From positions 11,659 to 75,658 of the forward strand of contig CAWIJO010000025.1 of the NCBI GenBank assembly GCA_963836355.1: 64,000 bases of DNA, read 5' to 3'. This document shows positions 1 to 8,468 of the stretch, one piece after another. The position numbers and the translations under genes were made by a program. The DNA comes from Palsa-506 sp963836355. Its GTDB lineage: Bacteria; Actinomycetota; Actinomycetes; Streptosporangiales; Streptosporangiaceae. The notes beneath the pieces were generated by a model. The model was not told where the DNA came from. It ran no database searches and saw only the letters and a program-made list of their open reading frames with translations. Every line of letters begins with the position of its first letter. Position 1 is the first letter of the stretch.

Positions 1-2
1 CC

Positions 3-290
3 CTGGGATCGAACTGGTCGCTGCACGACCTTCGTCACAGTGCGGCATACCGCATGGTCAGCGATGAGCACATGTCCCTGGTCGACATCCAATGGGTGAT
101 GGGCCATGCGCACCTGTCGACGACCGAGATTTACCTGACGCCTAACCCTGACGAGATGGTCGAGCGCCTCCTGGCTCACCACGAGCGGCAGGCTGAGGCT
201 CCGCCGCCCGTCCCGGCCCCGGGCTACCGGCCCGAGATCCTTGATGTCCTGTTCGGCGGCCCGGCAACCCGCACCGGGGCGGCATCGTGA
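3..290 (+). CDS. Tyrosine recombinase/integrase, C-terminal part (cut by window start)
   Basis: The reading frame is open from the window edge and encodes the end of a tyrosine-recombinase catalytic domain. HDLRHSAAYRM carries the conserved His-x-x-Arg box, VMGHAHLSTTEIY carries the second conserved His and the nucleophilic Tyr. These residues cut and rejoin DNA through a 3'-phosphotyrosine link. About 45 residues of Pro/Ala-rich tail follow. The stop TGA overlaps the GTG start of the next recombinase (GTGA, 287-290), so the two are translationally coupled. Adjacent coupled recombinases are the hallmark of Tn554-like (TnpA/TnpB) elements and of recombinase-in-trio elements. The domain call is secure; the element type is inferred. 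Confidence 0.85.
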   Translation: MGSNWSLHDLRHSAAYRMVSDEHMSLVDIQWVMGHAHLSTTEIYLTPNPDEMVERLLAHHERQAEAPPPVPAPGYRPEILDVLFGGPATRTGAAS

Positions 291-2809
291 CCGCCGTCGC
301 CACGGCGGCGCCGTCGGCCGGGACCAGGATGCCTGTGAAGCAGGAGCAGTACCCGCCCCGGCCCAGGCCGCAGTCGTGGCCGAAGACCAGGCAGGGCCGT
401 GCCGAGCTCGAGGAGCAGCTGTCGTCGCCGCCGTTCCTGCCGGCCAGCGCCGAGGTCCGCCGGTCCATGCGACGGGGGCTGGCCTCGCTGCTGGACTGGC
501 TGGAACAGCAGCCCGGCCCGACCTGGCAAGACCGCTGGCTGGCCAGCGGAGCCGAGGCCGCAGGGCCGGCCTGGACGGACCTGGTCCCGTCCGTTGCCGC
601 CAGGCCAGCCGAGCATGTCCGCAACGACCTGCTGACGGCGATGCGACTGCTGCTCACCGGCCAAGTCCTGCGCCCCGGCTATGGCTGGCTGCTGCGCTAC
701 CGTCCCAGCGCCATGCTCGAAGAGGCCCGCCGCCGGATCGACCCGGCCGGGTTCGCCCGCCTCCGGACCCATTTCGACGCGACCGGCCGGGGCAACCCCC
801 AAGACCTCAAGGAAGCGTCCAACCGGATCACCTGGATCCTGCTCGGCAAGGGCGGCCTGATCCGCGACATCACCATCGGCGACTGCATCGAGCTCGGCGA
901 CGCGCTGCAAGAGCACCAGTGCCAAGGAGCCAACAACAAGCCCTTGTTCTATGCGCTGCTGGCTGAGACCGGCGTGCTGCCCGCCGGCGCCCCGCCGAGC
1001 ATGAGAGCCGCCAGGATGACCGGGCAGCTCACCCCGGCCGGGCTCGTCGCCAAGTACGGCCTGCGAGACGAGTCCATGCGGGAACTGTTTACTTCCTACC
1101 TGGCCGAGCGGGCCGCCGAACTCGACTACGCATCCCTGGTCGGCATGGCCAACACGCTATGCGGCAACTTCTGGCGGGACCTGGAGCAGCACCACCCGGG
1201 CATCTCCTCGCTGCGACTGGACACCGAGGTCGCCGCCGCCTGGAAGGAACGACTCAGGCAGATCACCGACCAGGACGGGCGCCTGGTCGGTGACCGGGCG
1301 AACGTCCGCAGCCAGCTGCTTACCGTCCGGGCGTTCTACCTCGACATCGCCCAGTGGGCCGCCGAGGACCCGTCGCGGTGGGCCGAGCACGCGATGCCGT
1401 GTCCGGTCAGGGCCAGCGAGTGCTCCATGGCCAAAGAGCGCAAGCACCGCAAGGCCGCCATGGATCAGCGGACCCGCGCCCGCCTCCCGGTCCTGCCCGT
1501 GCTGGTGCGCGCTGCCGATGAGCAGCGCAAGGCGACCAGGGCCAGGCTGGACGCCGCGCTGCCCGCGGCACCGGGCCAGGTCATCGACGTCGACGGCGAG
1601 AAACTGCTGCGCAGAAACGCGGTCGCGGGCAGGATCTACGTCACCGACCTAGCCACCAGCCGCCGGCGGGACCTGACCTTCGAAGAGGAACGCGCCTTCT
1701 GGGCATGGGCGACCATCGAGGTCCTGCGGGCCACGGGCATCCGCATCGAGGAACTGGTCGAGCTGACTCACCACAGCTTCGTCGCCTACAAACTCCCCAG
1801 TACCGGCGAGATCGTCCCGATGCTCCAGATCGCCCCGTCCAAGACCGACGTCGAACGGCTGCTGCTCGTCTCGCCCGAACTCGGGGAGGTCCTCGCCGAG
1901 GTCATCGGCCGTGTCCGCGGCGGCCGGGCCGCGCTGCCGCTGGTGTCGGCCTACGATCCCTACGAACGGACTTGGAGTACGCCGATGCCGTTCCTGTTCC
2001 AGCGCCCCCGCGGCCCCGAGCGGCGGGCGATATCCCGCACTACCCTGCGGCAGTTCCTCAACCACACCCTCGCCGTGTCCGGGCTCACCGACGCTTCGAA
2101 CAGGCCGCTGGTATTCACCCCTCACGATTTTCGGAGGCTCTTCGCGACCGATGCCCTGCGGTCGGGCCTGCCGCCGCACATCGCCGCCAGGATCCTCGGG
2201 CACGCTGACCTCGGAACCACTATGGGATATGCCGCGATCTACTCCGAGGACGTCGTGTCTCACCATCGGGCCTTCATAGCCCGGCGACGCGCCCTTCGCC
2301 CCGGCGAAGAATACCGTGACCTCACCCCAGGAGAGTGGGACCAGTTCCTGCACCACTTCGAGCTCCGCAAGGTCGCCCTTGGCGTCTGCACCAGGGACTT
2401 CGGGACTCCGTGCGCCCATGAGCACAGTTGCGTCAGATGCCCGCAGCTAAGGCCAGACCCGGCCCAGGAACCCAGGTTGACCGAGATCCGCGACAACCTT
2501 CAAGCCCGCATCGCCGAAGCCCGCCGTGAGGGCTGGCTCGGAGAGATCGCCGGACTGGAAGCCACCCTCGAAGCCGCCAACCAGAAACTCCGCGCCATGC
2601 AGCAGCTCGCCGCCCGCCACGGCCCCACCCACCTCGGCATGCCCAATTTCCGCGAGGCAGTCGGCCGCCACTCAGGAAGCTCCGGCAGTGTCATACCTGA
2701 CTGCGAAGATGCGTCTCATGGTGGCTTACAACATCGCGGCGCTGATACGCCGATTCGACACCCGCACAGAAACCGCAGTAACGGGAACCCTCGGGAGCTT
2801 CCTTGGTGA
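287..2809 (+). CDS. Large tyrosine recombinase (TnpB-like, second of a coupled pair)
   Basis: An 840-codon site-specific recombinase starting at a GTG that overlaps the previous stop. The catalytic core lies around residues 480-670: TGIRIEELVEL supplies the first Arg, TPHDFRRLFATDAL the His-x-x-Arg, ILGHADLGTTMGYAAIY the last His and the Tyr nucleophile. The N-terminal 450 residues are a long helical/SAM-like DNA-binding region, typical of the bigger partner in Tn554-like pairs. After the core comes a Cys/His cluster (CTRDFGTPCAHEHSCVRCP) that could bind zinc, then a helical segment likely to be coiled-coil. The last ~45 residues (from about 2675) look unrelated to the family and run over the next gene, so the original stop may have been lost by a frameshift. 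Confidence 0.85.
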   Translation: MTAVATAAPSAGTRMPVKQEQYPPRPRPQSWPKTRQGRAELEEQLSSPPFLPASAEVRRSMRRGLASLLDWLEQQPGPTWQDRWLASGAEAAGPAWTDLVPSVAARPAEHVRNDLLTAMRLLLTGQVLRPGYGWLLRYRPSAMLEEARRRIDPAGFARLRTHFDATGRGNPQDLKEASNRITWILLGKGGLIRDITIGDCIELGDALQEHQCQGANNKPLFYALLAETGVLPAGAPPSMRAARMTGQLTPAGLVAKYGLRDESMRELFTSYLAERAAELDYASLVGMANTLCGNFWRDLEQHHPGISSLRLDTEVAAAWKERLRQITDQDGRLVGDRANVRSQLLTVRAFYLDIAQWAAEDPSRWAEHAMPCPVRASECSMAKERKHRKAAMDQRTRARLPVLPVLVRAADEQRKATRARLDAALPAAPGQVIDVDGEKLLRRNAVAGRIYVTDLATSRRRDLTFEEERAFWAWATIEVLRATGIRIEELVELTHHSFVAYKLPSTGEIVPMLQIAPSKTDVERLLLVSPELGEVLAEVIGRVRGGRAALPLVSAYDPYERTWSTPMPFLFQRPRGPERRAISRTTLRQFLNHTLAVSGLTDASNRPLVFTPHDFRRLFATDALRSGLPPHIAARILGHADLGTTMGYAAIYSEDVVSHHRAFIARRRALRPGEEYRDLTPGEWDQFLHHFELRKVALGVCTRDFGTPCAHEHSCVRCPQLRPDPAQEPRLTEIRDNLQARIAEARREGWLGEIAGLEATLEAANQKLRAMQQLAARHGPTHLGMPNFREAVGRHSGSSGSVIPDCEDASHGGLQHRGADTPIRHPHRNRSNGNPRELPW

Positions 2810-3377
2810 AGCCCTCCTGATCGAGGCCCTATCTCATTCGTTCGCGGCCGGCGGGCACACGGTTACGATGCTTCCTGATAAGCCCACACGGGACGACACG
2901 GCATTCGGCGCGAACTACCCGCGCCCCAAGCAACGGAACCTCGACGCCTGGCTCCTTCTCGACGGCCGCCAACTCGTCGCCGTCGAATGCAAGCACAGGA
3001 CCGCGTCATCCTTCGACGGCAGCACGGCGCCGGACGAGCCGGAACAACTCGCGGCCTATGCGCGCCAACGGTGGACCACCCTGAAGGCCGACCACATCGA
3101 TACTGACGGCTGGACAGACGACAACAAGGTCTACCTGCCGCTGTGTCCGCCGAAAAGCTTCAGCTCGACAGCCGCCGCACTGGCCATGCCCGAGCTGCGG
3201 AGGATCCTGGCGATCTGGAGACCAGTCTCGTGCGACGGAACCAGCTTCAGGTCTGAGGCGACATCAACTTCTGTCAACGACGACCAGCTCGTCCCTGTCA
3301 CAGCCGAGGTCTTCTCGGCCTCGCTCTACCTGCGATTCTTGCTCAGCCAAGACGAAACCGCCTGGTCACGAGACTGA
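2709..3377 (+). CDS. PD-(D/E)XK nuclease-like protein
   Basis: A 222-codon protein with three elements of the PD-(D/E)XK nuclease fold in order: an N-terminal helix with Glu (FLGEALLIEALSHSF), an acidic residue after a hairpin (RNLDAWLLLDGRQ), and VECKH giving the E-x-K pair two strands later. The C-terminal half has no family I recognise. The fold is used by restriction enzymes, TnsA, Holliday-junction resolvases and phage nucleases. ATG at 2709 or 2718 is the most likely start; it lies 90-100 bases inside the end of the recombinase gene. Its position in the mobile-element block suggests a cargo or accessory nuclease, possibly restriction-like. Family assignment rests on motifs only. Confidence 0.55.
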   Translation: MRLMVAYNIAALIRRFDTRTETAVTGTLGSFLGEALLIEALSHSFAAGGHTVTMLPDKPTRDDTAFGANYPRPKQRNLDAWLLLDGRQLVAVECKHRTASSFDGSTAPDEPEQLAAYARQRWTTLKADHIDTDGWTDDNKVYLPLCPPKSFSSTAAALAMPELRRILAIWRPVSCDGTSFRSEATSTSVNDDQLVPVTAEVFSASLYLRFLLSQDETAWSRD

Positions 3378-3503
3378 GCCTGACCGAGAACCTGCTGAAG
3401 GCACTCGGCACACTCATCGAAGACTGACCGTGCGACACGCCCGGACGGCCAGCGCTACAAGATTTTCTCCGACTTACCTTGCGTGACCAGATCTTCCACA
3501 AGG

Positions 3504-3530
3504 TTGACAAGAGATTACTCTCCGTAATGT
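3504..3530 (+). promoter_or_regulatory. Candidate promoter of the tnsA-like gene
   Basis: A consensus -35 hexamer TTGACA (3504-3509) is followed 15 bases later by TAATGT (3525-3530), and the tnsA-like ATG begins 20 bases downstream after GGGAGCACCTC. The spacer is shorter than the ideal 17 bases. The block is AT-richer than its surroundings. Confidence 0.35.
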
Positions 3531-3549
3531 TCGGATAAGGGAGCACCTC

Positions 3550-4052
3550 ATGCTCATGGACTTCGATCCCGAGGTGCGGGCGGTCGCGTCACAGCCGTTC
3601 TGGCTCCGCTGGCGGGACGAAGACGATCATGTCCGGCGGCATGCGCCGGACTTCTTCGCCCGTCGGCATGACGGGAGGGCCGTGGTCGTCGATGTCCGTC
3701 CCGATGACCGGATCCCGGAACGGGATGAGCAGAAGCTCGCGGTCACCGCGGAGGCTTGTGAGGCCGCAGGCTGGGAGTACCAACGGGTCGGTGATCTCGA
3801 CCCGGTGATGGTCGCGAACGTGCGGTGGCTGTCGCGCTACCGGCACCGGCGGTGCCTGGTGCCGGAGGTCGCCGCGGTCCTGCTGGAGGCTTTCGACGGC
3901 GGCCGGGTCCTGGCCGAGGGAGCTGAGCTGGTTGGGACCGGCTGCGGGTGCTGCCGGTGCTGTTCCACCTGATGTGGCAGCGGCAGCTCACTGCCGACCT
4001 GGAGGTGCCGCTGGGCATGTCGGCTGTCCTGCACGCGGGCGGGATCTCGTGA
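3550..4052 (+). pseudogene. TnsA-like transposon endonuclease subunit, frameshifted
   Basis: The N-terminal 130 residues match the TnsA-like heteromeric transposase endonuclease family of actinobacteria: FDPEVRAVASQPFWLRW, RRHAPDFFAR (the catalytic Asp) and VVVDVRPDDR (where the second catalytic acid is expected), then VANVRWLSRYRH. TnsA cuts the 5' strands at transposon ends so that Tn7-like elements move by cut-and-paste. The open frame ends at 3972 with an unrelated tail, but the next frame continues with RVLPVLFHLMWQRQLTADL to a TGA at 4050-4052. One missing G in the run at 3934-3936 would restore the gene. That stop overlaps the GTG of the tnsB-like gene (4049), the usual coupled tnsA-tnsB order. 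Confidence 0.75.
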
Positions 4053-5132
4053 GCGGCGCCCGCCGGCGGGTCGGGATCGGTGACTGGCTCCTGGCCGCCG
4101 GCCAGCCGGTTGCCGTCATCGGTATCGCCGGGACCCGGGTCCGGATGGCCGCCGAGGACGGCACGGTCAGCACGGCCACGATCGCCGAGCTGGTCGCTGA
4201 CCCGCGGTTCGAGTTCCCGGCCGCCGCCCGCCGAGGGGGACGAGGCCGGGTATCGGGCTGGAGGGCCTTCCGGCCGCCGCGGTGGAGGAGGAGGGGTCCT
4301 GGTAGGAGGCGCATATCGCCGAGGTGGTCTACGGCCTTCGCCCGGACGCGCCTGCGGGAACGAGGCCGAGGCCTCAGTACGACCCGGAGCGCACCAGCCT
4401 GACCGAACGGGAGCGGGCGAAGGCCGCCGAGCTGTCCGCGGCGGGCAGGCCGGTCCCGCCCAGCACCGTCAAGCACCCGGCGCCAGCTGTGGGAGGCGCA
4501 CGGCCTGGCCGGCCTCGTCGACCGCCGGTCCGCCCGGCGGGCACGGCCCCGCCGGGCGGGCTGGCGGGCAAAGGAGATCCTTGGCGAGGCCGGCTATGAC
4601 GGGCCTGTCCCGTCGGACAGGACGTTCTACCGGCTGTTCGGCACGTTGTCGCACGGCCGGCAAGTGACGGGATCGGCTTCCACGGGCCGGTCGCTGGCCG
4701 GGCGGCCGAAGGGCCCGTTCGGGTCGCTGGCGGTGGCGGCGCCCGGTGAGGTCGTGCAGATCGACTCCAACCCGCTGGATGTGCTGGTGCTGCTGGACGA
4801 CGGGGTTCCCGGGCGGGTGGAGATGACCGGGATGATCGACGTCGCCACCAGGGTGGTGCCCGCCGCGGTGCTGCGCCCCACGACGAAAGCGGCCGACGCC
4901 CTGGTGGAGAAGGCCGGGTACGTCCCGGTCGCGCTCGGCCCGGACGACTACGTCGAACTGCTCCCCGCCGAGTGGAGGGCGGTCAACGTCTACGGCATCA
5001 AGCTGAACTGGCGCACCTACGACCGCGAGGACGGCGGGCTGGACCCAGCTGCGGCTGGCGCCGTCCGGCATCAAGGAGCGCAAGGACCTGCGGGAAATCC
5101 GCCATGACCCCTTATCACAAGACCTCGCCTGA
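4049..5132 (+). pseudogene. TnsB-like (DDE) transposase, heavily decayed
   Basis: A Mu/TnsB-type transposase recoverable only by hopping frames. It starts at the GTG overlapping tnsA (VGIGDWLLAAGQPVAVIGI), shifts frame near 4230, meets an in-frame TAG near 4306 (after EEEGSW), shifts again near 4480, then runs through SDRTFYRLFGTLSHGRQVTG into the integrase core, where APGEVVQIDSNPLDVLV provides the first catalytic Asp. After LRPTTKAADAL the sequence jumps straight to GYVPVALGPDDYVELLPAEW, which belongs to the C-terminal Mu-type domain, so the second Asp and the Glu have been deleted. A last shift near 5040 gives SGIKERKDLREIRHDP. The protein cannot transpose. No tnsC or tniQ partner is visible. 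Confidence 0.75.
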
Positions 5133-5203
5133 GGCTGTGCGTGCCAAGGCGGTCGAGCAGTCGACCCGCTCGCTGAACTGGGATGGTGTGAGACTGGGCC
5201 TGG

Positions 5204-5656
5204 GTGCCGGAGCGCCCGTGCCCGGACTGCGGCCTGAACACGCAGGGCTCTGCCCGCGGCGCGATCGCCGGGATGACCAGCCGCAATGCCCGGCAGTGGC
5301 AGGAGGTGCCGGCCCGGCCCGGCGACCTGGCGCGGCGGCCGTCACCGGGTACCTGGCCGGCGCTGGAGTACGCCTGCCATGTCCGTGACGTCCTGTGGCT
5401 GTATGACGAGCGGCTCGTGCTGATGCTGACGACCGGCGGGCCGCACTACCCCAACTGGGACACCGACGCTCCGGCAGTTGCCCGCCGCTATGCGGAGCAA
5501 GATCCCGCCCAGGTGGCTGACCCCCTCCGCCGTCCCCCTCCATGGGCTTCTCTGCACCTGGCCAGCAGGGCGAGAACAGCCAGCCCCAGTACGCACACCA
5601 TGCGGCAGGCCGTGTGTTCGCTACACCCGCCCGCAGCGCATAGCTCCAGGAGCTGA
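5204..5656 (+). pseudogene. DinB-like/maleylpyruvate-isomerase-type protein, damaged
   Basis: VPERPCPDCGLNTQ, WPALEYACHVRDVLWLYDERL and GGPHYPNWDTDAPAVARRY are characteristic of a small actinobacterial DinB-superfamily protein, a metal-binding four-helix bundle; the HVRD His is a typical ligand. Immediately upstream the frame reads ATG GTG TGA then DWAW, which suggests that the natural start was lost to a nonsense change and that GTG 5204 is at best a secondary start. After about residue 105 (near 5520) similarity stops and the tail is Ser/Pro-rich filler, so the C-terminal helices and later ligands are missing. It lies just beyond the broken tnsB and probably marks the edge of the insertion or deletion. 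Confidence 0.55.
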
Positions 5657-5797
5657 AAGATGGGGCAGCTGCCCCATGCGCTGATCACCCGCCCACGCCA
5701 TCCTCAGAAGTTGTGAGGGTCGCGGCGCTGCTCGCAGCAGCTCTCTTTGCCAAACCCGGTCGGTTGAGGGTAAGGGTTCTGATGTGGCGACGTTCAC

Positions 5798-6118
5798 ATG
5801 CATTTCGAACGCGCGTGGCTCGACCCCTCGGGCAAGTTGTTCTGCCTGTCGTCTGGCCAGCCGATGTTCCTTACCAAGGAAGCGGTGCGGCTCGTGCTGG
5901 CGGGCGTGGCCCAGGGCGTGGCGTGCGAGGGGTGCCCGTCACTGCCCGAGCTGGCCAAGCGTCTCCAGGCGGCCGGCGGCCAGTACCTGGCCTGCCCCAT
6001 CTGCTTCAACGCCCGGCATCTCGGCGAAGATGCCCTGGTAGAGAACTCCGCACTCGGCTGCACCGTGCCGATGTGGGAATGGATCGGTGATGGGCCCGCG
6101 ACCACTTTCAGCTACTGA
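5798..6118 (+). CDS. DsrE-like small protein
   Basis: A 106-codon protein resembling the DsrE/DsrF sulfur-relay fold: FLTKEAVRLVLAGVAQG, then QAAGGQYLACPICFNARHLG with a conserved Cys pair, and a C-terminal FSY-type end. Family members carry or sense persulfides, but many actinobacterial ones have no assigned function. The N-terminal strand usually seen before FLTKE is short here and in-frame stops lie immediately upstream, so the gene may be slightly truncated. It is followed 19 bases later by the SnoaL-like gene, so the two may share a transcript. Confidence 0.55.
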   Translation: MHFERAWLDPSGKLFCLSSGQPMFLTKEAVRLVLAGVAQGVACEGCPSLPELAKRLQAAGGQYLACPICFNARHLGEDALVENSALGCTVPMWEWIGDGPATTFSY

Positions 6119-6137
6119 ACACGATGGCGGGAGAGCC

Positions 6138-6530
6138 ATGATTGCTACTGCAGGTGAGCGCTTCGCGCAGGCTCTCGCGGCCAAGGACGACGCTGCGCTC
6201 TGCGCTTTGCTGGCCGACAGGATCGACTTCCAGGCCCTGACGCCGGGACGCCACTGGCAGGCCGCCACTGCCCGGGAGGTGGTCGAGGAGATCATCCTGG
6301 GGTACTGGTTCGGCGCCGGGGACCACATTCAGGAACTGTGTTCAGTCACCACCGGCCAGGTGTCGGAACGCGAGCATGTCGCTTACCGGCTACGCGTGGG
6401 CCGCTCTGGCGATGACTACCTGGTCGAGCAGCAGGCCTACTACAGCACCGACGGGGCGCATATCACCTGGATGCGGGTCATGTGCTCTGGTTACCAGCCG
6501 CTCCACGACGATCGCCCGGCAGCACGCTGA
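6138..6530 (+). CDS. SnoaL-like/NTF2-fold protein
   Basis: A 130-residue alpha+beta cone protein: N-terminal helix FAQALAAKDDAALCALLADR, then IDFQALTPGRHWQAATAREV and strands such as EHVAYRLRVGRSGDDYLVEQ. The NTF2-like/SnoaL fold serves as polyketide cyclase, ketosteroid isomerase-like enzyme or pure binding domain; no catalytic residue set lets me choose. The ATG at 6138 follows a GGGAGAG ribosome-binding site, which is why it is preferred over the upstream in-frame start. It ends 9 bases from the end of the convergent HD-GYP gene. Confidence 0.65.
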   Translation: MIATAGERFAQALAAKDDAALCALLADRIDFQALTPGRHWQAATAREVVEEIILGYWFGAGDHIQELCSVTTGQVSEREHVAYRLRVGRSGDDYLVEQQAYYSTDGAHITWMRVMCSGYQPLHDDRPAAR

Positions 6531-6539
6531 TGAGCCACG

Positions 6540-8147
6540 TCACGATGGTGGCAGGGAACTCCCGGTCCGCCGGCGGTCCGTGCCGGATGAGTCGCCTATC
6601 AGCCCGTGGTTAGCGGCGAACAGGCTGGCAAGCGCGCGATTGGCGACTCCCGTCTTGGCGTAGATGTGCTCGACGTGATGGGCGGCCGTCTTGCGTGAGA
6701 TGACGAGATGCTCGCCTATCTCCTTGTTCGACAGGCCACGGGCCAGCAGCCGGAGAACTTCGACCTCACGGCCGGTCAGGCCAGCTGGCCTAGCTTGCCG
6801 GCGGCCAGCTCGGTGACCAGCAGCAGAAAGCACGGCGGCCACCGCCTCCGCGTCCATCCGGCCGGTGCGGGCCTCGGCGCGCAGTTGGGCGGCCGCCTCG
6901 TCAGCCGTGCCAGCGGGCCGGTGAGGCCGCGGCTCGGTCCGTGAGTGATAGAAGTCGGCGGCAGCCAGCACCCGTCCCTCAGCGCTGACGGCACCGCCCG
7001 ACAGGCCGCGCGGGTAGCCGGAACCGTCTAGTCGCTCATGATGCTGGACGGCGACAGCAGCCAGCGGGGCAAGCGCGGGTGAGTACGCCAGCATGCGCTC
7101 GGTGAGATACGGATGAAGGCGAACCCGTTCGCTCTCACCGTGGCTGAGCCTGCCTTGCTTGTCCCAGATCGAGTTCGGCACGCCCAGCCGGCCGAGGTCG
7201 TGCACCAGCCCGGCCCTGCGGACCAGTTTCCCGGCCTCGCCGTCCAGCCCGAAGATGCGCGCGGCTTCGCCAGCGAGGTCGGCCACAGATCGCGAATGGC
7301 CGATTGTGTACGGCGACTTTACATCGGTGAAATCGGCAATCGCCTCTAGCGCAGCATCGAACTCCGGCCCGGCCACCCGCGTCCCCAGGGCTGGTTCCGC
7401 GCTAATGACGGCGTCCCAGCTGCTCACCTCGCCCAGTTCCGCGAACAACGATGCCGCCTCGGTGGCGAAGATGTCCACGACCTGCGGATCGAACTGCGTC
7501 CCGCGCCGCTGGATGGCAACCGTGATCGCGGCGTCCGTCCCGCCCGCGCGGTGAAAGACCTCGACCACGTCCGCCAGCGTGACCAGCCGGGAGGTCAAGA
7601 GGATCTCCTCCCCCTTTGCTCCGTTCGGGACGCCTTTGCCGTCCCAGCGCTCAAAGGTCTGCTCCACGCTGTCGCGGACCCGCTGGGCCAGGCCCAGCCG
7701 CGCTGCCAGCGCATCAGCCGCGAGCCAGTGATTTTCCAGCATCGTCTCCGCCGCCCGGCGGCCGTCACCCAGAAAAGCAACCCCGAGCCGGGCCCGCTCC
7801 ACCGCCGGCTTGCCAGCGCCGAGATGACGCAACATGAACAGCGGCCCGGCCGCGGCAGAGCCGAAATCGACATGCCGGAAGTCAGCCTTGAGCGCCAGGT
7901 CGTCGCCGAACCACTTCGCCTGCTCATAGGCATCCACGTGGCAGCCCACCCAGGCGAGCAGGGCCGCGTAATACACGACCACACGGTCGGCCTCATCCAG
8001 ACCCAGGCGCTGGGCAAGCCGCAAGGAAATCAGGCACTGGCGCAGCACATGCTCCATCGGCTGGCCCATGCCCAGGTCGGTCGCCAGCGACAGGACAGCT
8101 AGCAGTTCGGCGAGACGGACACTCAAACCTGCCCCCCGCTCCGCCAT
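6540..8147 (-). CDS. HD-GYP-type phosphohydrolase with C-terminal LuxR DNA-binding domain
   Basis: The N-terminal half is an HD-like helical region (RLAELLAVLSLATDLGMGQP at the start), and the second half carries a metal-binding HD-GYP core: IGHSRSVADLAG, HDLGRLGVPNSIWDK (about residue 330) and HHERLDGSGYPRGL. HD-GYP enzymes usually hydrolyse cyclic di-GMP. The last ~65 residues (LTGREVEVLRLLARGLSNKE onward) are a LuxR/NarL helix-turn-helix. A protein with both would link nucleotide signalling to transcription. Start 8147 matches where related proteins begin; the frame is open to an ATG at 8234, so a 564-residue form is possible. No receiver domain is present. Confidence 0.8.
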   Translation of the reverse strand: MAERGAGLSVRLAELLAVLSLATDLGMGQPMEHVLRQCLISLRLAQRLGLDEADRVVVYYAALLAWVGCHVDAYEQAKWFGDDLALKADFRHVDFGSAAAGPLFMLRHLGAGKPAVERARLGVAFLGDGRRAAETMLENHWLAADALAARLGLAQRVRDSVEQTFERWDGKGVPNGAKGEEILLTSRLVTLADVVEVFHRAGGTDAAITVAIQRRGTQFDPQVVDIFATEAASLFAELGEVSSWDAVISAEPALGTRVAGPEFDAALEAIADFTDVKSPYTIGHSRSVADLAGEAARIFGLDGEAGKLVRRAGLVHDLGRLGVPNSIWDKQGRLSHGESERVRLHPYLTERMLAYSPALAPLAAVAVQHHERLDGSGYPRGLSGGAVSAEGRVLAAADFYHSRTEPRPHRPAGTADEAAAQLRAEARTGRMDAEAVAAVLSAAGHRAGRRQARPAGLTGREVEVLRLLARGLSNKEIGEHLVISRKTAAHHVEHIYAKTGVANRALASLFAANHGLIGDSSGTDRRRTGSSLPPS

Positions 8148-8468
8148 GACAGCCAATATAAGCAGGAAGTCAGGAGCGGGCATCCAGATGCAAGCGAGCA
8201 GGTCAGGAACCGCGTACGAGACCAGGACCCGCACGATGAAGCCGGCAGCTCTGGCAGCGCGAATGAAATCCGCCTAGGTCCATGCAGTCATCGTGGCCTT
8301 CTGGTTGCTGAGCGTCAACAGGCTGAGCAGGCGTTTGCGCGGAAGACGCAGCGAACCGGTCATGGGTGCTGCTGTCCATGCGCGCTGGCCGTGCGCGTGT
8401 GATGTTGCAGGGAACTAGGAATGTGTGCCGACGGTGTTCCCGGAATCCGCCAGGGAACCTGGGTATGG
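8148..8468. other. Intergenic region without recognised gene
   Basis: This stretch separates the HD-GYP gene from the RodZ-like gene, both on the minus strand. It holds the upstream sequence of the HD-GYP gene, including the possible longer N-terminus to 8234. No clear promoter, repeat or RNA was seen. Confidence 0.5.
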
